64,000 bases of DNA. Origin: Axinella damicornis (lineage: Eukaryota; Porifera; Demospongiae; Axinellida; Axinellidae). The translations under genes were made by a program, and so were the position numbers. The stretch lies in contig OZ007507.1 in NCBI GenBank assembly GCA_963931865.1, forward strand, positions 4,432,077 through 4,496,076, given 5' to 3'. Below, piece after piece: positions 36,101-47,279 of the stretch. Position 1 is the first letter of the stretch. Each line of letters opens with the position of its first letter. The notes below the pieces were generated by a model. The model saw only the letters and a program-made list of their open reading frames with translations, was not told the DNA's origin and did not search any database.

Positions 36101-39100
36101 GTATGTAGGGACTCAAAGCTGGCTTTTGATATTCTATCAAAGGTAGGGGACAAGACTATATAGGCCTGTAAACGCAAGTGTAGCAAACTGGACATTTGTC
36201 CCTATACAGGCCTGCCCACTTCCCCCTCCTGTCAGGGCCATCACCCTATTCCCTCATCGAGTCCCTATGTACCTTGTCCACCCTCCTCCCCCACCATGGT
36301 GATCATTCCGTAGAACTGATTGCTTTCAGTATCAGCACGAGAAGGAGGGTGTGGAGCACTTTACGTCCCTCTGGATGGGACACACATAAACACATAATTA
36401 CTGTGTAGGTCACACCCACCACAAGATTTGGTGCTGGCTATGTATGGCAATTGTGAGAAACTTTGGCCTTCACACACAAGAATGAGGCCTCTGTTTAACC
36501 TTTCCGTACTGACTTTATCCCCCTCCAGAGTTCTGCCGAGCCCCCTACCAACTGGTGATGCGTGTGCCAGAGGGAATGTTGTTAACCAATGCTGCAGGAA
36601 TACGTACGTTGGAATATCTGTGAGATTTTCAGTTCGTACACAGTAACTAGCCTTGATTTGCTCATAGCTCCTCCAGGCCAGCAAGAATGTTAAAGTTAAC
36701 AGTAGCAATTAAACTCTTGACAGTGACTGGCAATTAAAGTGCTTGGGACTTTCTGTTTGATGCTGAATACAGCCCTCTGATTGCCGAACTAAGGATGCTG
36801 TGATAGTCATGTCATGTGACATGTCATGTGACATGTCGTGGCATAAAATCCCATGATGTGATGTTGCTTGCTGCTTTTAATACGTTGCTTTGTTATGGTA
36901 AACGGTGGTATATATCAACCGTCAGCATGAACTGCGTAGCTGACTTTACTGTATTGTAGCATCCATAAGCCAAACATGGTGTAGTGCAGAGCAGTGCGGA
37001 GGATCTAGTAGTGGAGCCAGGTAGAACCAGCCTGGTAGAGAGCCAGGTAGAGTCAGGTAGAACCAGGTAGAGTCAGGTAGAACCAGGTAGAGTCAGGTAG
37101 AACCAGGTAGAGCTAGATAGAGAGTGAGGTAGAGCCAGGTAGAGCCGGGTAGAGTGAGGTAGAGCCAGGTAGAGCTAGGTAGAGCCAAGTAGAGTCAGGT
37201 AGAACCAGGTAGAGGCCAGGTAGAGCTAGGTAGAGAGCCAGGTCGAGCCGGGTAGAGCTAGGTAGAGCCAGGTAGAGCCAGGTAGAGAGCCAGGTAGAGC
37301 CAGGTAGAGTCAGGTAGAGTCAGGTAGGGCCAGGTAGAGCCAGGTAGAGAGCCAGATAGAGCCAGGTACAGCCAGGTAGAGTCAGGTAGGGCCAGGTAGA
37401 GCCAGGTAGAGAGCCAGGTAGAGCCAGGTAGAGCTAGGAAGAGGCCAGGTAGAGCCAGGTAGAGAGCCAGGTAGAGCCAGGTAGATTCGGGTAGAGCTAG
37501 GTAGAGCCAAGTAGAGAGCCAGGAAGAGCCAGGTATTGCCATGTGGAGCCAGGTTGAGCCAGGTAGAGCTAGGTAGAAGCGAAGTAGAGCCAGGTAGAGC
37601 CAGGTAGAGAGCCAGGTAGAGAGCCAGGTAGAGCCAGGTAGAGAGCCAGGTAGAGCCAGGTAGAGTCAGGTAAAACCAGGTAGAGCCAGGTAGAGAGCCA
37701 GGTAGAGCCAGGTAGAGCTAGGAAGAGCCAGGTAGAGACCAGGTAGAGCCAGGTAGAGTAGAGTCAGGTAGAGAGCCAGGTAGAGCCAGGTAGAACCAGG
37801 TAGGGTCAGGTAGAGAGCCAGGTAGAGAGCCAGGTAGAGCCAGGTAGAGAGCCAGGTAGAGCCAGGTAGAGTCAGGTAAAACCAGGTAGAGCCAGGTAGA
37901 GAGCCAGGTAGAGACCAGGTAGAGCCAGGTAGAGACCAGGTAGAGCCAGGTAGAGTAGAGTCAGGTAGAGAGCCAGGTAGAGCCAGGTAGAACCAGGTAG
38001 GGTCAGGTTGAGAGCCAGGTAGAGCCAGGTAGAACCAGGTAGGGTCAGGTAGAGAGCCAGGTAGAGCTAGGTAGAACCAGGTAGGGTCAGGTAGAGAGCC
38101 AGGTAGAGCTAGGTAGAGCCAGGTAGAAGCGAGGTAGAGCCAGGTAGAGCCAGGTAGAGTCAGGTAGGGCCAGGTAGAGCCAGGTAGAGAGCCAGGTAGA
38201 GCCAGGTACAGCCAGGTAGAGTCAGGTAGGGCCAGGTAGAGCCAGGTAGAGAGCCAGGTAGAGCCAGGTAGAGCTAGGAAGAGGCCAGGTAGAGCCAGGT
38301 AGAGAGCCAGGTAGAGCCAGGTAGATTCGGGTAGAGCTAGGTAGAGCCAAGTAGAGAGCCAGGAAGAGCCAGGTAGAAAGCCAGGTAGAGCCAGGTAGAG
38401 CCAGGTAGAGCCAGGTAGAACCAGCCAGGTAGAGCCAGGTATTGCCATGTGGAGCCAGGTTGAGCCAGGTAGAGCTAGGTAGAAGCGAAGTAGAGCCAGG
38501 TAGAGCCAGGTAGAGAGCCAGGTAGAGCCAGGTAGAGAGCCAGGTAGAGCCAGGTAGAGTCAGGTAAAACCAGGTAGAGCCAGGTAGAGAGCCAGGTAGA
38601 GCCAGGTAGAGCTAGGAAGAGCCAGGTAGAGACCAGGTAGAGCCAGGTAGAGTAGAGTCAGGTAGAGAGCCAGGTAGAGCCAGGTAGAACCAGGTAGGGT
38701 CAGGTAGAGAGCCAGGTAGAGCCAGGTAGAACCAGGTAGGGTCAGGTAGAGAGCCAGGTAGAGCTAGGTAGAACCAGGTAGGGTCAGGTAGAGAGCCAGG
38801 TAGAGCTAGGTAGAGCCAGGTAGAAGCGAAGTAGAGCCAGGTAGAGCCAGGTAGAGAGCCAGGTAGAGCCAGGTAGAGAGCCAGGTAGAGCCAGGTAGAG
38901 TCAGGTAAAACCAGGTAGAGCCAGGTAGAGAGCCAGGTAGAGCCAGGTAGAGCTAGGAAGAGCCAGGTAGAGACCAGGTAGAGCCAGGTAGAGTCAGGTA
39001 GAGTCAGGTAGAGAGCCAGGTAGAGCCAGGTAGAACCAGGTAGGGTCAGGTAGAGAGCCAGGTAGAGCCAGGTAGAACCAGGTAGGGTCAGGTAGAGAGC

Positions 39101-40475
39101 CAGGTAGAGCCAGGTAGAGAGCCAGGTAGAGTCAGGTAAAACCAGGTAGAGCCAGGTAGAGAGCCAGGTAGAGAGCCAGGTAGAGCTAGGAAGAGCCAGG
39201 TAGAGACCAGGTAGAGCCAGGTAGAGTAGAGTCAGGTAGAGAGCCAGGTAGAGCCAGGTAGAACCAGGTAGGGTCAGGTTGAGAGCCAGGTAGAGCCAGG
39301 TGGAACCAGGTAGGGTCAGGTAGAACCAGGTAGGGTCAGGTAGAGAGCCAGGTAGAGCTAGGTAGAACCAGGTAGGGTCAGGTAGAGAGCCAGGTAGAGC
39401 TAGGTAGAGCCAGGTAGAAGCAAAGTAGAGCCAGGTAGAGCCAGTTAGAGAGCCAGGTAGAGCCAGGCAGAGAGCCAGGTAGAGCCAGGTAGAGTCAGGT
39501 AAAACCAGGTAGAGCCAGGTAGAGAGCCAGGTAGAGCCAGGTAGAGCTAGGAAGAGCCAGGTAGAGACCAGGTAGAGCCAGGTAGAGTCAGGTAGAGTCA
39601 GGTAGAGAGTCAGGTAGAGAGCCAGGTAGAGCCAGGTAGAACCAGGTAGGGTCAGGTAGAGAGCCAGGTAGAGCCAGGTAGAACCAGGTAGGGTCAGGTA
39701 GAGAGCCAGGTAGAGCCAGGTAGAACCAGGTAGGGTCAGTTAGAGAGCCAGGTAGAGCTAGGTAGAGCCAGGTAGAGCCAGGTAGAAAGTCAGGTAGAGC
39801 AGAAGTATCATCATATACAAGCCCAAGTGCATAGAGATGATCCCATCAGCCAGTTATTTCTAGTGGTCCCAATTTCCGCCACCCCAGCATGGCTTTCTCA
39901 TGGGTGGGTAGGACCAGGGAATGCTCAACTGGAGTTCCATATGTGTTTGTTCTGTCTTTCAAGTTGATCTTCCACTGATCATTGTGTACTCCAGCTGAGG
40001 TGTTCCTGACTGCATTCCAGGCACTGGTATGGAATGCGCACATGAAGGATGGGGAGACGGTGCTCATCCATGCGGTGAGAGTCAACCATGCAGCGTGCAG
40101 CTGTGTTGTTATTACCATTACATGTTCTCCAGGGTGCCAGTGGAGTGGGTCTGGCAGCCATCCAGCTGTCCAAAGTGCTCTTCAAGAATGTCAAAGTCAT
40201 TGCAACGGCAGGTGGGTGGGGCCGTAACAATGTGTGGCTATGTGAACACTTTGGTTTGCGGTATGGAGATCAGGGAAGTACTCACAACACACACTACACA
40301 CATGAAACACAGAACCCACACATTGCACACATATTAAACACTCACCCCACATTACACATACACACACTATAGCCTCGTTCCCAGGCTCCTCCCCAGCTTT
40401 TTGTCGCATACTGTACAGTATGCGACAAAAAGCTGGGGAGGAGCCTGGGAACGAGGCTACACACACACATTATGT

Positions 40476-40511
<36 letters not shown>

Positions 40512-43500
40512 TACACACCATACACTAATGCAACACAGGCTCAGAAGAGAAACTGATTGTGTGTAGGTACTACGGAGCTGACTTGGCAATCAACTATAAG
40601 ACCCAGGACTTTGCAGCTGAAGTGCTAGCAGCCACTGGCGATAAAGGTACATGTATACTGCATGTCATATACCGTCAACTTTTCATTTTGATACATTACT
40701 TGTCATGTGGCTTCCATAGTGTCATGTGATGGTGTCATGTGACTACATGTAAAGTCATGTGACTGCATTGAATGTCATGTGATACACACTATTGTTGTTT
40801 AGTTCCACACTGCAAATATAGCAGCTACATCGATCATTCATGATGTGCATTACTACACAGTTTGTACTGCCAGCATATTTGAGAGCCACTTGGAACTGCA
40901 CCTTGTGTACCTCACAAAGATGATTATTATTCCTGGCAACACACACACAGGGTAGCTTGTTCAAACTATTTGCTAGAGTAACCAATGAGTGTCAGTTGAG
41001 TGAAGCAAATTAGATGGAAAATAAGCTCCAGTGGTATGGGGTAACCTCGTTCCCAGGCCTTCTACACCTCCATTGGGAGCGAGGCTAGTGTGGGGTGCAT
41101 GACTGTTGGGTATGGTATTTGTAGGTGGGAATATTCTGCATGTGCATGTTGCATTGTGCATGCCTGTGCAGGTGTGTTGTCTGTGCCACTGTACTGTCTG
41201 CAGTAGCCTCATTCCCAGGCCTGAGAGAGGGAACTGGCCTGGGAATGAGGCTATGTCTGCAGGTGTACTGGTTATATAACCATGTCTGGCATGTGCTAAG
41301 CTGTGATTGGTTGCTAGGTAGCAATGTCGTGCAGCTGGGAATTTAATAGGAGATGCTGTACTTGTAGTCTTTCTCAGCTCTATGAATATAGTTATGTTCT
41401 GAGCGTGTTTGTATAACTCTGCTCATACCCACCGTCACCCTAACCTGTTACATTTCCATCTTCCTTTGCAGGTGCCGACGTGATTCTGGATTTTGTTGGT
41501 GCCAGCTACTGGGAGAAGCATGTGCAGTGTGTCGCAGTGGATGGGAGGGTGATCCACCTCGGACTGGTTAGTTTGTGAGCACTGTAGTCTTGGTCCCAGA
41601 CCAAGAGCGCATAAGTAGATCGCCCGCCTGGGCAATCTACTTATGCGCTCTTGTCCCAGACCCAAACCAACCCCAGCGTGGATCACTTCCAGTATCACGT
41701 GCAGGGAAGGAGGCATGTGATACTGGAAGCGGTCTGCACTGGGATTGGTTTGGGTCTGGGGCCGAGACTGTGTGATGCCATGTCATGTGCACTTTTTCAT
41801 GTACGCATGGACACACACATGCACCCTCACACACAGCTGGGTGGTGCACTAACAGGTCCGGTGAACTTGGGGCCCCTGCTCAAAAAGAGGGTGACCCATA
41901 TCTTCACCACCCTGCGAAGCCGGAGCTTTGAGTACCGGGAACAACTCGTCCAAGAGGTGGGTGTCTGCCGCACAGTCAGATCTGCAGTGTTCCACCTGCT
42001 ACAAGGCACAGCTGCAATATGTTATTACCCCGTGCGCGCATGCGCGAAGCGGGGTTAAGTAATCGGTTTTGTCCGTCAGTCAGTCAGTCAGTCAGTCAGT
42101 CCTCTGTCAGTCAGTCGTCTGTCAGCCGGAAAAAATTGAAATCTCGCGATGTACATTGTTAGACAATTGCTAAACCCGACAAAAAGATTGCAATAGAAAA
42201 TTAAAAAGCATTTGCATACCTGATAGCTACCATACCGCTTGAATTCGTTGCATACTCCAGCTCTTTCTTATTAAACAGCGGCCATTTTTACGGTCTGCAA
42301 CTCAAATACAGACGTAAATACGGACGTACACGGATTCTGGCACATGTTCGTACTGAAGAACGTCTATTATGGATCTTAGAAGAGTTAGAAAGCGTTCCCT
42401 TAAACTTAGATAAATGCAAGAAGCTGAGGAATACGGTGAAATGCAAGAAGCTCAGGATGCGGAGACAAGGAGACAGCAAGAAGCTCGTGATGCGGCGGCA
42501 AGGAGACAGCAAGAAGCCCAGGGTCAGGCAGCTACGCGTCGATCTGAGTCACTCGAGGATGCGGCGGCAAGAAGACAGCGAGATGCCCAGACCAAGAAAA
42601 GGTAATACATGTAGTTATAATATGTACGAGGTTGATTACAATGCATGCAACATGAACAATGCATGCACATTTCTGTGTACATGATTGATGACTTTTATAC
42701 TGACTATGTGTATGTTTAGGAAGCGCTGCTCTAAGGAGAAGAGACAGCAAGAAGCCCAGGCTAAGGCAGCTAAGCGCCAATGTCAGTCAGTCGAGGATGC
42801 GGAGGCAAGGAGACAGCGAGAAGCCCAGGCTCAGGCAGCTAAGCGTCAATCTGAGTCACTCGAGGATGCGGAGGCAAGGAGACAGCGAGAAGCCCAGGCT
42901 CAGGCAGCTAAGCGTCGATCTGAGTCACTCGAGGATTCAGAGGCAAGGAGACAGCGAGAAGCCCAGGCTCAGGCAGCTAAGCGTCAATCTGAGTCACTCG
43001 AGGATGCGGAGGCAAGGAGACAGCGAGAAGCCCAGGCTCAGGCAGCTAAGCGTCGATCTGAGTCACTCAAGGATGCGGAGGCAAGGAGACAGCGAGAAGC
43101 CCAGGCTCAGACAGCTAAGCGTCAATCTGAGTCACTCGGGGATGCGGAGGCAAGGAGACAGCGAGAAGCCCAGGCTCAGAAAAGGTACAGTCCATGAGTT
43201 ATATTATGTACAAGGTTGATTACATTGCATGCACATTTCTGTATACACGATTGATGACTTCCTGTTCAAATTCAGGAAGCGTAACTCAGGGACGGAAGAA
43301 ATAAAGAGAAAGCTGAAGCAGCAAGATAGTTCTGCCAAAAGAGAGCAAAGGATCAAGCAACACTCTGCTGTGCGAAGCGTAGAGGAAGTCTCGAAGGTTT
43401 TCCTCTCAGCTGTGAAGGAAGGGCCTGACTACATCTGTGCCTGTTGTCATCGTCTGATGTACCGGAAGACAGTCCTTGAATTCAACATCAGCAAGTATAC

Positions 43501-46500
43501 CAAAGCACCAGAAGAATTTGCAACCATGTCTGTATGTACCAGTGCAAAAGACAAAGTATGGTTATGCAAAACATGTGATTATGCTCTGAGACGAGGGAGA
43601 ATGCCTGCTCAGGCCAATGCCAACAAGCTAGATCTTGAAGATGTCCCAACAGAGTTATCTGATCTAAATCCATTGGAAGAGCGACTCGTCTCTCTAAGGA
43701 TCCCCTTCATGAAGATGGTGGCACTCCCTTGTGGCAAACAGCGTGCGATTCACGGACCTGCAGTCAACGTACCCACAGACCTGAAACCGATACGTACTCT
43801 TCTTCCAAGGCTGCCATCCCAAGTTCAGGTGGTGCCAATGAAACTCAAGAGGAAGCTGTGTTACAAAGGCCACTTCATGTACCAGTATGTACGGCCTGCT
43901 AAAGTTCTTGCTGCCCTGGAATGGTTGAAAGCAAACAACCACTATGACATGCCATCACTAAATCCTTTTAAATTTTTCGGGGAAAATTTTTTGCCACTAG
44001 TCATAACTATATTTTGTTACATGTGTGACCCATGTGCTCAGATTATTATAAACCTAACTGTTGTTCACTAGTAGATCATAATGTGTGTGCATGGACTCTA
44101 CCCTAAACATAGGGCTTATCTGCTCAAGTTATACCAACAGCCAGTAAAATCAGTTTAGTGGGTTATAGTTCTTCATGCTGCATGGTTGCAACTGCCATGT
44201 CCTCTGCATGATTCTAGCTGATACCAAGTCGTGCCGAGACACATCAAGTCTTTTAAAGACTCACTTGTTATACAGTACATGTGCCTTCGTTTTGTATGCC
44301 ATATCCAGTACATGTACCCTTCAATCTTTTCATCCAGAATAGATCCAAGGTAATAACACTAAATTGTACCATGGCAACCATACAAATCAAAGGCACCACG
44401 CACGGTTCATATAGTGCAGACGTGTTCTAACTCCCAGGTGTGTTCTAACTTCCAATTAGGGCAGTTAGAGCATGGCAATTAGGGCAGTTAGAACACACCG
44501 TTAACTAATCATAGATAAGGAAGTGGATATGAAATCGTACGCATCCACGGAGAGTATACGGAAATTCATCACCCAAAAATCAGAAGCATTTCACATCCAC
44601 CTCCAATTTAAGAACTAACTAATAAACTAAGTAACACAGAAAAACAATCATCAACAACACATACACTTCACATTGTACATAACATATGACATCTGACTAC
44701 TAATGTTCAAGTGATCATGAGTGGAAGTTGAGTTATTTTGTTCTACATGTAAGACTTATCTTCATATAGGTAAGTTCTAAAGATGACATCAGGATACAAA
44801 TGGTTCAAATGAGTGGAAGTTGAGTTATTTTATGTAAGACTTATCTTCATATAGGTAAGTTCAAAAGATGACATCAGGATACAAATGGTTCAAATGAGTG
44901 GAAGTTGAGTTATTGTTCCCCGGCACGCGAGACTTCAATTATCTTCATGCGGCTCGTATATGTAAGTTCAAATCGTGGAGCAGTCAAGAGAGCTTCCTCC
45001 GATAGATTCACTATCGTTTTCTTTGCAATATAACCCAATATTTGATCATATGCACTTAGAGTAATAGGAAAACCATTCGCTTCAATCATTAATCTTGCTG
45101 ACACTTGAATTTTGCACCTATCCATCCGCTGCAAGGTTTTACACGATACACATCTTGCAAATTCTTCCGTAGACTCCACTTCTCCTTTGCATACAACACA
45201 AAAAACCACAAACTGCAACAACAATTGCATTTGACAGTCTATAAGTCTTAGGAGCATCTTCAGCAGCTTGGACACTACCAATGTCCTCAATCGCTTCAAA
45301 CTTTCCTCCCTGCTTTGGATATGTTAGTCCCTTGATTTCTGCATAAGAACTGACCATCATGTTGGTAAACATATAAGAATGCTCTATTTCTAACACACCA
45401 ATCTCATTTTCCCACAGAGTGAGCTTTGCTGTCCCACCAGAGTCTGCAATAATTACAGGCTGCAGCCGTCTGCCATCCTGAAGCTGTTCAGTATCATCAA
45501 TACGTATCACCTTACCTCGTACATTTACCTTCTTATATCTAGGTTGCTCTTGAAGTTCATTCAAAGTAATAATATTAACAGAATCTTGCACTTCAACATT
45601 CTTCTTAACGTCTTCGAGTGAGTATTTCTTCGGCGATCTTTAAAAACATGTAGAATCTTTCACGATAATTTCGAGATCACCGTCATCCCGTTTCCCTCTC
45701 ATTATTGAACAATTCGTAAGCGCTACGGGTTGTTCATCGGCATGAAATGTGGCGAGTTTCTTTTGCTGCTCCTCGTTGAATCCTACTAACCTAAGGGAGG
45801 GCCCACAATCACTAAAAGTGCCCTCGAAAAACGGTTTTCCAGAGCTCGGTTTCAGAGGCGATAAGCCTGTAATAATACCGTGCACTTTTGCTGTGGGGCT
45901 TGGGCTTTCCCCGATGGAGGCAAGATCTTCAAATTCATTCAACCTGGGCCTTTTCCTTGGCGAAGCCATCTGCTTAGCTCTCTGGGCACCAAATCTCGGA
46001 TCGACGTCGATTCAACAGTTAGCAGATCACAACAAATCTTGCTGCGCACATACACATGGAGTTTAGTAGCACGTGACCATAACTATAAAATGTTGTACAT
46101 AACGTGTGACATCACGTACGAACTAACTAGAATAAATCATCAAAAGTACATACATGCAGATGCTATGCATAACATGACATCACATACGAACTAAATTTAT
46201 AGGTACACAGAGAATAAATCATCAACAGTATACATACCCTGCAAATGTTGTACATAACATAACATCAGGTAGCTATGAAGTAACTAAATTAAGTCAACAA
46301 TAAATCATCAACAGTACATACACTGCAGATGTTATACAATATGACCTTACACATGAACTAACTAAATTAGGTACACAAAGAAACAAATCATCAACAGTAC
46401 ATTCACTACAGATGTTATGTATAACATGACATCAGATACTAAATTAAGTACACAAAGAAACAAATCATCAACAGTACATACAACATACATAACAACATCA

Positions 46501-47243
46501 GGTAGCTACAAACTAACTAGGTACAAAGAGAATAATATATCAACAGATTGGTGGAATTTGTACAACTATACTCTAAATTAAGTACACAGAGAAACAAATC
46601 ATCAACAGCACTTGTACCATGGCAGCCATACAAATCAAAGGCACCGCACACGGTTTATATAACTCCAGGAGCGCATGAGCCACCGAAGGCGGCTCATGCG
46701 CTCCTGGTATTACATTACATTACATTCGTGAGCGAAATAAGCAAGGAAGAAGCTCATGGCGGCCCTGGGACCTGCAATCCTCGTACATCTGGAACTTGCA
46801 GTGCAAAGCGCGAAGGTGCCACGAGAGCCCATCCTGAGAAGTGAAAAATGAAGGCGAAAAATTTTTTCCGTGCTTTGCGCGGACTGATCCGCACTACACA
46901 CCTCTATGCGCTTATGCACTGCCTCCGGCAGCGTTTCATATACGGTGCCCCCCCCTTTCATAAATCCTGTATCCGCCCCTGTGTTCTGTTGTCTTGGCTA
47001 TTTCACCAAGCACCTGATCGTAATATTAACTTGTGCACGGGGTAAGTGCTTCACTGAGCACCTCTAGTTGAGTATGGATTAGGGGAACTAAAGGTAGGAA
47101 TGTCAATCTGTGCTGGTCTGCCTCTTTTTGTAGTCTAGCGCTGTGTTGTTCCTCCATGCAGAGAGGAGATAGATCCACTGCATGTTGTGTTACCAGGTGG
47201 CCCCTTCCTCTATCTCTGTTCCCATCCCCCAATCTCCTCTCTG

Positions 47244-47279
<36 letters not shown>

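Larger units (their letters stand above)
42026..47044. mobile_element. Decayed Helitron/Helentron-like element in PIG3 intron 9
   Basis: A ~5 kb block sits between PIG3 exons 9 and 10. Its ends carry a perfect 10-bp inverted repeat, taccccgtgc at 42026-42035 and gcacggggta at 47035-47044. Inside are a plus-strand reading frame with a DUF6570 domain and a minus-strand RPA-like OB-fold frame, both characteristic cargo of animal Helitrons. No Rep or helicase domain is present, so this copy cannot be autonomous. Short terminal inverted repeats rather than plain TC...CTRR ends suggest the Helentron (Helitron2) branch. No clear target duplication is visible. The left end is followed by a GTCA repeat (42075-42125). 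The element ends were chosen from the inverted repeats and are tentative. Confidence 0.65.

Noticed and set aside
30540..36130. Repeat arrays that superficially resemble CRISPR (regular units)
   Set aside because: The units are contiguous, without unique spacers, in a eukaryotic gene region and derived from splice junctions; there are no cas genes.
37258..38448. Minus-strand frames reading LALPGSTWLYLALPG repeats
   Set aside because: Translation of the AGCCAGGTAGAG satellite; no gene features.
46848..47045. Plus-strand frame of 65 codons at the right end of the Helitron-like element
   Set aside because: No recognised similarity, no splice logic, and it runs into the terminal repeat; most likely non-coding.
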